Shown here: positions 10,931-22,976 of the stretch, one piece after another
Layout of the letters: each line of letters begins with the position of its first letter
Position numbering within the stretch: position 1 is the stretch's first letter
From: Gnetum montanum
Taxonomy: Eukaryota; Streptophyta; Gnetopsida; Gnetales; Gnetaceae
Length of the DNA: 64,000 nt
Assembly: GCA_015680685.1 (NCBI GenBank)
Contig: MNCI01030683.1
Span: 1,961 to 65,960 of the forward strand
Reading direction: 5' to 3'
Position numbers and translations under genes: made by a program
Notes under the pieces: model-generated
What the model saw: only the letters and a program-made list of their open reading frames with translations
What the model was told of the DNA's origin: nothing
Database searches by the model: none

Positions 10931-11556
10931 TTATAAACCTTTTTGAAGTAGGCCATGATCTCACATCTATGATATCACAACCTTGCATACGACATCATTG
11001 ATGTAATGTAGAGGGTCCTGGTTCTCCCTATAAATACCAACACTTGGCTGCATCAAACAAAAAACTTTCATTCCACCCCTTAATGAGACTGTTATAATTT
11101 GTTTTCATAGTTTACACTTGGTGATAGAGTGAATGCCCATAGTGTGGTTTTGAATCTAGTAGTGTTATTGCTTGGTTTTTCCAATAGCATAACACTTGGT
11201 AACCCAGTAATGGTTACATGAGCTCAAGATGTGTATAGCAAGCCAAGAACACTGCTCATTTCCATAGGATAGAATAGATTTATAATTCTTATATTGCCTA
11301 GTTTAGATTTTACACTCACTTTCATTATGTTTTTACCTAGGAGTATATGGAGTCCACAACATTAATATATCATATTCCTAAATTAGAGTTAAATCATACA
11401 CTTACACTTCACTAACTTGAAGTGAGAAAACAACAATCACGAATTAATTATCAACTTCTAACATACTTATGTTACCCATCCATGGATTACGATCCGGTCA
11501 TGCATGTGTACTTATGACTTGTATGGTAGAGTATTGGGATACCTAGTCACTCATCA
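10931..11556 (+). repeat. solo LTR, Athila-like family, TSD CTACT
   Basis: A 626-bp LTR-like sequence with TATA box CTATAAATACC at 11028-11038 ends in CTCATCA and is flanked by CTACT on both sides (10926-10930 and 11557-11561). Its 3' half resembles the LTRs at 30779-31622 and 50821-51725, including 'AACACTTGGTAACCCAGTA' and the GGGATACCTAGTCACTCATCA-like end. The first base pair is TT, not TG, presumably decay. Removing it with one CTACT restores the gypsy reading frame on the minus strand, which confirms the boundaries. Confidence 0.8.
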
Positions 11557-11561
11557 CTACT

Positions 11562-12440
11562 TTTCCAATTCATTCTAAAATTTGCAAGGCTCTATAGAAG
11601 TGAGGGACCAATTTGGTATATTTTTCTAACGTAAGGGATCTTCTTGTTGGCTTAACCCTCAACAACACTTGGTCACCAATTTGAAACTCCTTCTTAAGGT
11701 GATGTTGGTTAGTGTATTCCTTCTATTTGTCTTGGGTTTCTCGCATGTTTTTCTTTACCTTCATAATAATATTTTCCATAATCTTTAACTCTTCCTCTTT
11801 CCGTTGCACTCTTAACATAGGGTTAACCCAAGTTAATGGTGTTCAATAGTTTAGACTACACATAACTTTAAATGGGATCCTTTGAATTGATCCTTGATAA
11901 TTTTTATTCTAGGAAAATTCTACCAACTATAAATAATTTTCCAAGTCTTGAATCTACTCTCAACATAACTCCTTAAAATGTCTTCCAATATTCGGTTAAC
12001 TCATTCAATCTGACCCATCCATTTCAGGATGGTACACAATGCTAAATTTTATTTATGTACCAAGTTCATTGAAGAGTTTTGTCAAAATTTAGAAATGAAA
12101 TTTGAATCTCGATTTCATGTGATTAACTTGAGAAATCTACGTAATTGGAGAACTTCTTGTACAAACTTTTGGGCTACTTCATTTGCTATGTTGGTAGACT
12201 TTAAGGGTATGGATTGAGTCATTTTTGATAACTGAGCAACAACTACTAAGATTTATTCATTCTCATTTTAGTTAATGGTAATCCTATGATGAAGTTCTTA
12301 GTAACATCTTCCCATTTCCATGTTGAGACTTCTTGTAGTAGTCTACTGGGTTTGCTTTGTTTGGCTTTTACTCTTTGACATGTTGGATAATTTTTTATGT
12401 ATGTGGAGGTATCATTTTTTGTTTCTAATCAAAAGAAAAA
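11562..12440 (-). pseudogene. Ty3/gypsy chromovirus integrase relic
   Basis: Minus-strand text runs in integrase order: NP.DYYKKSQ..NGK near 12300, a NDSIHTLKVY-like block near 12200 (normally DRLTKSAHF), MKSRFKFHF near 12100, and 'GT.IKFSIVYHPEMDG' at about 12030-12060. The E of the DDE triad falls inside a stop-rich part. Downstream lie KEFQIGDQVLLRVKPTRRSL and KLVPHFYRALQ at 11590-11700. Decayed by stops and frameshifts. The plus-strand open frame at 12029-12217 is its shadow. Confidence 0.75.
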
Positions 12441-13340
12441 TTTATGTAGCATCACATAGGTCTGAATGTATTTAGGGTGCCTAGTGTATGGAACTTCATA
12501 TGCTTCACATGATGGTCTTTTGAAGACTATATATACTTCTTATTTCCATGATAAAAAAATACACCCAATACTCTTTAAGTTTGACATAAACTTCCATGAT
12601 GTGGGGATCATGCTTATCCTATTAATATTCTTTAGATATCAGATAAATTTCCATAATGTAGAGATTATGTGGTCAATGGATCAAAACACCCAACATAGTA
12701 TATACATTGCAATTATTTAAACTAGTAAAGTAAAGAAACATATAAATATTGAAAACCTTTAGTAGTGATAGTTAAGTGAAATGTGGTTGTTTGGAATCTC
12801 TAGTTTGACTTAGAAGTAAGCCAAAAAATGAAACAAAAGGAAACAACTTAAAATATAGATGAAATCATGAAATGTAACAATAGGCTATGAACCCTAATCT
12901 AATTTCTTACATGTGCATCATCAAATAGTTAGCAAAAATGCCCATCCATCTTGTGTTCTCATAAAAATATATATAGAAATAAGATAAGCAACCAATCAGT
13001 GTTACCTCTAGATGAAGCATGTTTTAAGAATTTGTTTGCCAAAGCAAAAGCTAATTGCTAATAATGCAATAAGGTAAATGTAGATGGAGTTGTAATTTTA
13101 GTGGTAAAAGCTCAAAACCTTGATGAAGTTGAAAAAAATCCTTAAGAAAAAATAATGATCATGAACAAGAAAATAGAGTTTTAGAGTATGAATAATCCGA
13201 GTAAGAGTGGGAGAAACTATGTCTTATGAGAAAATTGCAACATGAATTTAGTCATGTAGCCATAAATCAATCAATGCATCCATGATCCTTCGATCCATTT
13301 TTTAATTGATTCACCACTATGTTATTATTCTTTTTTAAGA
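12441..13340. other. no clear gene; one short direct repeat
   Basis: A roughly 30-bp word around GATAAATTTCCATAATGTAG (12640-12669) is a diverged repeat of 12582-12611. The plus-strand frame 12466-12720 covers both and is probably a chance frame on the back of the gypsy relic. 12740-13340 shows nothing recognisable. Confidence 0.4.
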
Positions 13341-14560
13341 GGAAGGGTATGTAGATTTTAAAACAATGAAATTGGTATATGTTACACACAGTCACATCCA
13401 CATATCAACATTGTTCCATTATGTTCCACATCCTTGGTACTTGTTTGAGCCCATATAGTGATTTTAATAATCAACACATCATATGATCTTTTCCTTTAAT
13501 TTCATATCCTTCAAGTTGAAACATATATATTTCTTCCTTTAGATCACCATTGAGGAATGCTATTTTCACATTCATTTATTCAAGTTCAAGATCATAGATA
13601 GCTATGATAGCTAACAATGATCTTATGGATGTTAATTTTACTATTGTAGGGAAGATTTCATCATAATCAATCCCCTTTTTTTGAGAAAATCCTATAGCTA
13701 CAAGTTGTGCTCTATATTGATTTCAAAATTTTACTTTGTACATCCATTTATTTCCAATGGGTTTTCTCTCTAATGGAAGCTCAGTTAATTCACAAGTTTT
13801 ATTTCTGTGAATTGATAACATTTCAACATCCATTGCCTATTTCCACTTTGTTGTTTGCATAGATGAACATGCCTCATCATATGTTGATGGCTCATTATTT
13901 TTAGTAAATAGGACATATTCTTCTGAATGTGAGGGTAATTTTCTTATATGTGTTGATTGTCTTAATAGCTCATCTTTACTAAATGTATTTTATCCATCTT
14001 CATGTTGTTCCTCGTTTACCATGCTATCACCATCTTGTTTGCTAGGGGTGTTATCCCTAATTGAGGGAGGATGACCCTTAGAAATTTCATGATTAATTTC
14101 AATAGGCACATACATAGGAGTTACATCATTTGAAGTAGTTTTAGTATTACAAGATTTCTCCTTCATAGATCCACATTTTTCTCTAAAATAACATCTCAAC
14201 TATAAACAACCCTCTTGGTTTGTGGGTTATACAACTGATAAGCTTTGACACCATGTCCATATCCATGAAAAATACATTTGACAAACTTAGAGTCTAATTT
14301 TGACCTATTAGATTTTGAAACATTACATAGGCTTCATAACCAAAAATCTTCAAATAGTTTAAATTAATGAACCTACCACTATAAACTTCCTTTGAAATTT
14401 TTCCATTAAGAGTTGATGAAGGAGATCTATTGATAAGATAAAATGCAGTTATTACTACTTCATCCCAAAAATTCTTGTCAAGATTAGATTCACTAAGCAT
14501 ACATCTGGCACATTTGATTAATGTTCAATTGAAGTGCTCTACTACATTTTTTTTAGGAGT
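13340..14560 (-). pseudogene. Ty1/copia integrase C-terminus and reverse transcriptase relic
   Basis: Integrase block at 14294-14500 reads MLSESNLDKNFWDEVVITAF and then YLINRSPSSTLNGK, a textbook copia integrase end. Further on, the RT N-terminal half reads KWMYKVKF near 13745, IAFLNGDLKEEIYMF near 13540-13580 and LLKSLYGLKQVPRMW near 13450-13490. The YVDD box and RNase H are missing or beyond recognition. Stops interrupt the frame throughout. Confidence 0.8.
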
Positions 14561-14850
14561 CCATGGAATAGTCTTTTGCCTTTGAATGCCTTATTCTATT
14601 TTGATTCCAAAAGACAAAAGAGATGAACCATGCAGTATTGAACATTTTCTACTTCCAAAGATAATAGTTAGTCCTGAATCATCCAATTCACTTATAGACA
14701 AAAGATTTTTAGTAAGTGTTGGAACATGATGTACATTGGGAATTGATTTAACTGCTTCATTTTAAAATTGAATCTTTATCTTTTCAAATTGATCAGATGA
14801 TGTATAATCATTGAAACAATCAATATGTGAAGTGTAGTTATGAGATGCAC

Positions 14851-15768
14851 CTAAGTCCACATACCATGATATGTATCAACATTATCAGAAGATGAGACAA
14901 CATACAAATCTTCCTCTTGAGAAAGAGGAGCTTGATCACTTTTTGGTATATTACTCTCTTTGCCCTTTTTCAAAGGAGCTTTACAATATTTCTTTACATG
15001 ACCAACTTTATCACAATTCCAACATTTAGGTGGCTTCTTTACAAATTTTTGAGGTTTATTCTTAAATTGAGGCCTCTTAGCAAACTTTGTCTTTGCATCA
15101 TTTTTGATAAATAATACATCATTTTGAGGAGTAGAATTTTTTGTTCTTGCATCCTCAGATAACAATTGATCAACAATATTATCAAAAATAAAGTTGGTAG
15201 ATGTATTACTTACAACCATCACAAATGTCTCTTATGAATCTTATGAATCTAGAAGTATGCTGAGAAGTGTAATGCATTCATCTGCCTCATCCATTTTCAC
15301 ATGCATAGATTGCAACTAATGGACTAGTGTATTAAATACATTCAAGTGCTCTATAATGGTAGTACCTTCAACCATTTTACAATCATACAATAATTTCTTC
15401 AACAATAGCTTATTGGTTAAGGACTTTGTTTGATACAAAGTTTGTAATTTATCCTATAAATCTTTAGTAAAAGAAACATTGGAGACATTAAGCAATATTG
15501 AATCTAAAAGACATAAATGAATTGTACTTATCACCTTTAGGTTCAACTTTTTCCACTCTTCATCGGACATATTATTTCACTTTACTCTCGAAATTACACT
15601 ATGCTGTTCCTTTTCAACAAGGAGAGCCTCCATCTTAATCTTCCATAATTCATAGTTGTACCCATTAAAATTTTTAATTTCAAGTTTGGACAAAGAGTTG
15701 GTCATTGTCTCTCCTTGCAATTTCTTGACAAAATAATAGTGGTGCATGCAACTTGGCTCCAATACCAA
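14851..15768 (-). pseudogene. Ty1/copia gag relic with CCHC zinc knuckle
   Basis: The N-terminal gag block at 15577-15768 contains KLEIKNFNGYNYELWKIKM, the usual opening of copia gag (FNG.N...W...M). The C-terminal part at 14851-15222 has an intact retroviral zinc knuckle CWNCDKVGHVKKYC (C-X2-C-X4-H-X4-C) in a lysine-rich setting. The middle of gag between 15222 and 15577 is broken by stops. Gag packages element RNA into virus-like particles; this copy cannot be translated as one protein. Confidence 0.85.
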
Positions 15769-15769
15769 T
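15755..15769 (-). other. primer-binding site, initiator-Met tRNA type
   Basis: Minus strand reads TTGGTATTGGAGCC directly after the LTR end AGCA. Copia elements usually have TGGTATCAGAGC here, complementary to initiator tRNA-Met; two or three changes are seen. Position just upstream of the gag start supports the call. Confidence 0.75.
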
Positions 15770-16245
15770 TGCTATTCCTAGTCACTTGTAGTAATATTAT
15801 ATTAAATTTAAAAGAAATTGCAAAAAATAAAAAAGACATAGAGTTACCCTAGGGAAAACCTTCTGGTAAAACATCCTAGCAAAAAATTAGCTCTTGGACC
15901 ATTAGCAGCACAACTTTAGAAGATTGAAGCTCAATGAGAATTTACAAAGCAAAGGAGATGATTCTCAAGCTTATGCTTTGGAAAAAATGTGGTACATTGA
16001 AAGCTCCCTTTGAGCTCCTTATATATTATCATAGAATCCACAATTAAAAGGGGATAAGGTAGTTTATTTTGGTAGGTGTAGATATGGGAAAAATTATAAC
16101 ATAGACAAGAATAAAAAATATAATATGGTATGAAATAAACATCTGGAGAGAATTAAGGTAGATTTTCCTTCATCCACCCTTATATTTAGTAGAAAAAATA
16201 TAGGAAATATACAAAGGATGAAATAGTTAGGAAATATGAAAAAAA
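15770..16245 (-). repeat. 5' LTR of the minus-strand copia element
   Basis: The LTR terminus lies at 15770, directly next to the primer-binding site. A TATA box (GATAATATATAAGG on the minus strand) is at about 16018-16031. The outer end is not defined by a TG or a target-site duplication; it must lie before the duplication copy B boundary near 16247. No partner LTR is seen on the other side. Confidence 0.5.
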
Positions 16246-17230
16246 TACATGGCCATGAGTAATAGCATTTAGAATTGGTGCTGTGAGTTGTAGTCAAGAT
16301 TGTTACTATAGTTGACACCAAGAATGTTACAGTACCTCTTATAGAAACCGATGTGCCCCTCTTGTTGAGCCACTAGACTCTTTCCACATTCTTCGTGTCA
16401 TCCATGGATGGTGTCCACTAGCCTATGATAACATCATGGCATGATGGCTTAATTAAAATATAGTACTTAGTTACCATTAACAAATTAAAGAAGCATACTT
16501 CCTCCAAACCAAAATTATGATCATATGTAATTTTAATTTTAAGATAATCAACTACCAAAAACCTAGCTAAGTAAACTGTATTACAAAAACTATCATTATA
16601 TTTATAATTTTTATATCTATATGAGTGACTTGATTGTGTCTCCATCGATATTTTATTATACTCACAAAGCTTTAGGTTTAATAAGTTTTCCAGATAATTC
16701 TAAGTCTTCACATTTATCTTTTGCAAGATAATGAATGTTTTTAAAGATACTTTAAGGCAAGTTCTAACCCTACAAAAGTAGAACTTAAATCAACAATAGC
16801 AAATGAAAAATTAGGCAAAGAAATTTGTTATAGGACTCTAAAAAAAATAATCTATGCATAATGTCCAAAATTATTAATAGATTTATTTTTTTTAACTATT
16901 TTTTATTATATTTTAATATTTATTATATTTTATATTTTAATCAAACATTGAAATTGAGTCTACCAATCAACTCAGTTCAGTATGCAAGATGAACTGGTGG
17001 TTATCATTGACTATTTAAAGGATAATTCTTTATTATTAATTAAAGAATCATGATTTATGGGTTCAATGCTCATCTTACTAAAGCTGATTGCTAAGAAGAT
17101 CTATGGATGAGCAAAGACTTTTACCCTCTATTTAAAGTGGCTAAACCTAGAGCTCCAATCCATATCTTAGGGCTTGAGAAACCAACACATAAACTACCAT
17201 AATTTACCTTACCCTATAAATTGACAAAAG

Positions 17231-17335
17231 TTACACCGCTACCGCAACTACTACTACCATTGCAGTTTCCATGATGTTTGTGGTTGTTGTTGCTGTGTTT
17301 TGTGAGAAATGGTGTGGGTTATGTGAATATTTATA
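17231..17335 (-). promoter_or_regulatory. TATA box, CA-rich leader and signal-peptide start of a lost gene
   Basis: On the minus strand a TATAAATA box (17328-17335) is followed by a leader rich in CAACAACAACC and then by ATG at 17272. The ATG opens METAMVVVVAVAV, a start plus hydrophobic run like the beginning of a secretory signal peptide, before a TAA at 17231-17233. Sequence after the TAA aligns with the sequence just beyond the chitinase relic in copy A. Position and orientation match the chitinase, so this is likely the 5' end of the gene whose catalytic exon survives at 2770-3109. The link is inference. Confidence 0.5.
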
Positions 17336-17639
17336 TGTAGAACAGTTGTGTCACACAATCAACCATAGCTTGATGTTTTTTTTCTATGAAGTTTCACCAG
17401 TCTTGTTGTGTTGAACAAAACAGAAGGGCCATATCAGTTGGTTTTGCTCTTGTCGAGAATTCTACTTTTGACAGATATGCAATGTTGCATTTTTTTAACA
17501 CATTTTCATATCTTAGTGCAACATTTTGATTGTTTGAAAATTGGCATTTGGTGCAGACCATAAGTCCTTGGCCACTCTACCTATTAAATCCTCCAACATA
17601 TCGACTGGGATTGGTTGGACTATCCCGTGGTGTGGCTTG

Positions 17640-18900
17640 TGTGAATGTTTCTTATGCTATGAACATAGTAATTCATTTATTCCATTCACACAAGTGTACT
17701 CACTAAGCCAATGATGCTCTATGCATAAAGCATAAATTCTAGTCCTAATGAAGAATATGCATGCTGGTGGTCCCCCTCAATGTTTGTGGGTTCCTCCTTA
17801 ATGTTCTTCCTTACTGCTTAAACTAATTTATTTATGCTTATAAGTCAATTTTCCTCATCAATAATTCTCATTGTGTTAAGATTAAACTAATAAAGATAGG
17901 TCATCAAATTAATTTTTACTAATAAATTTTAAAATTAAGAATAAAGATAAATTTTATTTATTCATTTTTTAAAAGAACCCTTTATAATTTAAAACTAATT
18001 ATTACTTATTGCATTTTAATTATTAACATAATTTATTGTATTTTTAATTTTTAAAAGTTAATTCCAACCCAATAAATTGACTATGATTTTAAACATCATA
18101 TGAAAAGTCAGAATGCAACCTATGGTACAATAATAAAAGGTTTCTAAAGTTTTTTTTTCATTTGCCAAAAAAATGATCAAAGATTTCTCATTTTCTTTGG
18201 AAAAAATTAAATCTAATTCAAAAAATAATATTTTTTTAGCAAACAAACATGGGAGCTAGTAATACAATCCTTACTTCCACAACAATTTAGATGTAACCCA
18301 CTAGACAAGAGTGTCCCTATGGAGGTAGGGGTTGTGCTATGGGCCCATATGTAGGTATGCATGGAAGAAAATGATAGAATGAACATAGTCTTGTAGGTGA
18401 CAAGTAATTTGACACATCAACAAATAAGGTTGAAGGCAATGGTATTAGAGTTATTGTATCACATTAATACCCTATTTGGAAAGAAATAATGTTCTTCCTC
18501 CAAAATTGACCAATGAGCCTTCCCAATTTTAATAGTTTTCAAGACCATTCTTTTTGTTTTTTTATTTCTAGCCTATGAAGAAATACGAAACAAATCAATC
18601 ATTGCTTTTTATTACAATCCAACTAGATGACCCCTATATTTTTTACTTGAGAATGTATTGGTCTTATACCTTCCTTTTTAGCCCCTCTTGAATACTGGGC
18701 AAGGAACGACATCTTTGTAACACTCTCACTTCCTCTCTTCTGTCTATCTTGAAGGACTATTAGATGACTATCCTCAAAAGTGACATTAAAATATAAGAGT
18801 AGTGTTAATTTCTATTAAGAAAATAAGCAAACTTTTCAGTTCATGTTTCTATTTCACCATGTATTATTTCTTTATTTTGTATCCATTGACATTATCATCA
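17640..18900. other. no gene; duplicated AT-rich DNA
   Basis: 17640-18290 is very AT-rich and has no clear partner. 18290-18900 aligns with about 3640-4260. The minus frame 18058-18246 is low-complexity and not supported. Confidence 0.45.
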
Positions 18901-18928
18901 TTACAAAGTAATGATGATAATGTTAATG

Positions 18929-19110
18929 GGGTGTTAATTTAGTGGTAAGAGAATTGGCCTAGAAAACATAGGTCATAGGTTCCATTCCAATAGGCTACAC
19001 TAAGTTATTTTTTAAAAACTTCCATAAATAGAAGTCTAAAATTGGTCGAATAGATATGGAGGGTCTTAGTGGATATAAATAAAGTTTTATTTTTGGTTTT
19101 ATTAATCAAA
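18929..19110 (+). mobile_element. tRNA-derived SINE-like element (copy B)
   Basis: An A-box-like TTAATTTAGTGGTAAG at 18934-18949 and a B-box-like AGGTTCCATTCCA at 18977-18989 repeat the arrangement seen at 4315-4490. It carries the same body. Confidence 0.5.
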
Positions 19111-20159
19111 ATCTATATTAATAAATAACTATATTAACCATTTATTTCTTACTATTAGATGTTATCATAGGTTTTTTTGCAATGTTTCATGTCACATTTA
19201 CATAGGCTCCTCAACTTGGTTTCACTTATCATTGTATATGTTCCCTTTTTAGTTGAGTTGAGTTGGTGTTGGTGTGTTTCTCTTCTATTCCATAGATTTC
19301 ATTTGCTTAATTTGAGAGAAACTTCATAGGGTATCAAGGCTTATAGTGGGTGATATTCAGGAACAATAGTGGCTCCTAAGCATTCCTTGCAAAAAGAGTT
19401 CTACACAATCATGGGAAAATTCAAGACATGCATACTAGCTCTAAAAATTCAAGTGTTAAATGGCTTAAACTAAAATATTTGCAAGATGTAGATGAGGTTC
19501 CCCTACCACCATCCATGGTCCATACACGAACAATCAAGAGGTAGGTCTTTTCATGTTTTTTGTGCCTCCACAACTTCACCATGACCCATGGTTTAGCAAA
19601 CCATAACTACATCATGATTTGTGGTCTACATAGATATTATGAAGGTTCTATTTCTAATAATTTTTTGATATTTTAGGCCATCACAGCCTTGCCACTACTT
19701 TTGGTGTACCTTATGGCTTTTACCATGAATCATGATTATGTTGTGATATCATCATAAATTGACTAATTAAAACAATTACCACTCATAATCACGTGGTGAT
19801 CAGCTTTTTTGTAGAACTTTCAAGAGCTAGTTGGATTTCTCTAAAGCTTAAAGAGATTGTATTCATGTTATACATTCAAATAATATTATCTTAAAGCCAT
19901 TTAATCTCTATAGGTATTTAAAAGGAATCCATTATTCTCAGAAAGAAATGACCATTAACAAGTAGCATCACTCATGTTTTGATGGTGGTCAACTTTTTAG
20001 ATGAATTTTAAGATGTTTTTTATTTTAGATGTGGAAAGAGAACTTATTATTATTTTTTAATTTGATTACAATTTCATGTTAAAATTAATCTAGAATTGTG
20101 TCCATTCAAAATTAATTAAATTCCTTGAGATTAAATGAAGGTGAAGCTATTGCATCACT
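19111..20159. other. no gene; partner of 4500-5560
   Basis: Colinear with copy A and equally free of conserved open frames. Confidence 0.45.
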
Positions 20160-21490
20160 CGTCTAAAAAGCTTTTGCTTTGCAAATTTTATCTTATCAAA
20201 CTTCTTCATTATCATATGATTTGTTCCACTAGATAAATGTCTATGCTATGAGTAATGGTAAAGCCCACTTCACAAGCAATGGTGATTAAGAAAACCAATT
20301 ATTATAAAAGAAAGAAACTATCAAGGTATTATTATTTTTGTAAAAAAGAAAGTAGTTATGACATAGACCATTGTTTTGATAATTCTAATAATCCAAAAGA
20401 AAAAGTGATGACAAAACATCAAGAAAATAAATATGCTAAAAACAAGACTAAGAGGATAATTAAGCCATGTAATAAGAAATAAAATAAATCAAAGCCCAAA
20501 TTTGCTAATGTTTTAATGAGGGAATATCAAGTTAAACATCTTGAGGTTACTTTTAATGTCCTCAATGTGACTAATAAAAGATCTTATAGTTTTATGTATA
20601 TTGATTATGATGTCTCATGTTATTTAATGGGTGACTTATCTTTATTAGTAAATTTAAAAATATGATAAATCTTCATTTTGTAAGAACTAAGGATAGATGA
20701 TTAATAAGAAAACTAAATGTGGGGATATGATAGTTTTTTAGCCAAAACTAAAAAAATGTTTGTTATGGTGTAGGATTTCTTATGACAGTAATTGTGATAT
20801 ATCAGCTTTTTAAAGACGTATTAAATACTAAGATTAATATAAATTATCATGAACATTTATATTACATAATACATCATGATAATGATATTTCATCCTATGG
20901 TGTACCTTATAATGGAATTTTTAAATTCATTAATCATTGTATTGAAAAGATGTATGTGATCACTAATGAAGATGAGATGAATGTGGCACTTAACCCTAGG
21001 ACATATACATATTAAATTATTAACAAAAATATATTTATGAAATTAATCCTCTAATTTTTGTAGATCATTCTCACCAAAAGTATTGAAAATATTTGTGGCT
21101 TAATGGATTAACACAAAATTCCCAACTCTTTGAAATATTTAATCACTTTAATACAAGAATTCAACATAAAAAAAGTTACAAATTAAAAGTGATGTGATAT
21201 AATAATGGAAATAAATATAGTTTAATTGAATTTAAATATTATTTTGTAAATATGAATAAAATAGGAATTTACAGCCAAATAGTGGTATAAAAAGAAAGAA
21301 CAAAACTATAACTGAGATGATACGATATATGATGCATGAAACTTTGTTGCTAAAGTTTCTATTAATAGAAGTAACATATTATGCTGTTCATATCTAATAG
21401 TTTTAACTACAACTTTGAATGACATTTTACTAATGAAGAAAATATCCAATAGTACGAGTATATTAATATCGCATGTCTATTTATTTGGAA
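20160..21490 (+). pseudogene. Ty1/copia gag-protease-integrase relic (copy B)
   Basis: The open frame at 20255-20482 reads YYFCKKESSYDIDHCFDN, a degraded C-X-n-C knuckle, followed by lysine-rich text and then IDYDVSCYLMGDLSLLVN at about 20600-20650, the protease region. As in copy A the DSG triad is lost (DYD). Integrase text follows to about 21490, where the LINE tail begins. Confidence 0.65.
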
Positions 21491-21720
21491 AGACAAATAA
21501 AACTAAAAGGAAAGTTTGAGAGAACAAAAATTGGCCCTACTATCTTAATGGTGCTAGTAGTACAAAAAAGACATGAACAATAAATCAGTGTAGTAGAAAT
21601 GAAAATGCTTAGATGAATGCTAACTATTATCATAAGAAATAAATTGCACAATATCGATATTATAGGAAGACTTGAAGTAGATTCTACTTTAGATAACCAA
21701 TAAGAATGATAACTAATGCA
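21490..21720 (+). pseudogene. LINE ORF2 C-terminal relic (copy B)
   Basis: Contains KLKGKF, an MLRWML-like block and RRLEV.STLD, matching 290-640 and 7040-7250. It breaks off at about 21706, which is also the end of copy B. Confidence 0.6.
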
Positions 21721-22971
21721 CTAAGGTGATTTTGCTATAGAAACATCACTATGGAATACTATGAAATAAGCAAGAATTCACTATGTGCACCCAGCAAGAA
21801 TCAGTCAAGTTGGCCAATTGGCTACTATGAAAGTTTCTACAACATGTAGGGTGTCAGCCATGGTGACACTGTGAGTTGCAATGACTAGTTTAACTTCCAA
21901 TCCTATCCTTCACTTCATCTTATGCATGAAAATCCTTCTACCACCATGGTATTGCCTTGAATCATTTCATGTTTCAAGTATGTGACCGTGCTTAGTGGTC
22001 ATGCATACATGTTGCAAACTTGGGGGAAAAAGTCCCAAATGTATTACATTGTTTTCATAACCATAGTTAAAATTAATAGAGAAGAATAGTTGAACCTTTA
22101 TACTAATATTCTACTTTCTTTCTTTGCTGAGATTAAAATCCATTTTTAGTTTATTTAAACATGTGTTGCTGGTACTTAGGAATAGCATTAGGAACACTTA
22201 TTTAAGTTAAATAAAAAATAATTTTAATTTCATTAAAGAAACTAGAATAGTGGTATGCACTTGGAATAATAAGCAAAAAGTTGAGGCTTAAGTCTTTTTA
22301 TTTACAAACAATTATTGTTATGAAAATATAATTAGAATGTTTCACAATTGTTGTACCCTGCATGATGATATATGCATGTTCACCATGTGTAACTTACCTA
22401 CAATAAATGCTAATCAAAGCTAAACCATGTATGGTCACCTAGCTATGATAAATGTGTGTTAAGGTGTATGTATCCTTATCTTAATTCAAGAGAGAATAAC
22501 AATGATAATTGATAAATACACATATTTTTAAAAAGAAACACCTAGGTTTCTTTAAAGTTAATGGCGGGCCACTATTGTATAATCTTGGAACATACAAAAA
22601 CTAACTTCTTTTATAGAATTGTCTTTATGATTTAACCTACATTAAATGCATTTTTCCACCACATGCATGGCTTGGGCCTACTAGCTAGCATGGGTGGGCC
22701 CTAGGGATACATAAGCATGGTTAAAAATCATCTTCATGATGGTTATCAAATATGTGTTGCCACAATGCATTTAATGTAGGTTAAGGAACATCCTAGACAA
22801 TTCCATTGAGAATGCCAAGGTTTAGTCAATTTACACACATGTCATATCCAAATTGTAGTGCATAGCATTTTATACAAAGAATGGAATATTGGAATTCATC
22901 ATAAACATGTTTGAATAATTCACTTATAATAACAAAGAAGATATGCAAACTAATGTAAACTATAAAGAAAT
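21720..22971. other. no gene; unassigned single-copy-like DNA
   Basis: No open frame above background and no partner in the window. One inverted repeat at 22618-22803 is listed separately. The last part up to 22971 is the left flank of the LTR element. Confidence 0.5.
22618..22803. repeat. inverted-repeat (MITE-like) hairpin
   Basis: AACCTACATTAAATGCATT at 22634-22652 is the exact reverse complement of 22764-22782. The outer arms AATTGTC (22618-22624) and GACAATT (22797-22803) also pair, with mismatches between. The loop is about 110 bp. No clean target-site duplication is visible, so a MITE is only one reading. Confidence 0.45.
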
Positions 22972-22976
22972 CTAAC

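Larger units (their letters stand above)
16249..21706 (+). repeat. segmental duplication copy B (partner 1487-7250)
   Basis: Colinear with copy A. It lacks the tandem array and the chitinase exon but keeps a stretch (17231-17380) that copy A has lost. Differences from copy A in the 16250-16445 block are largely C-to-T and G-to-A. Confidence 0.75.
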
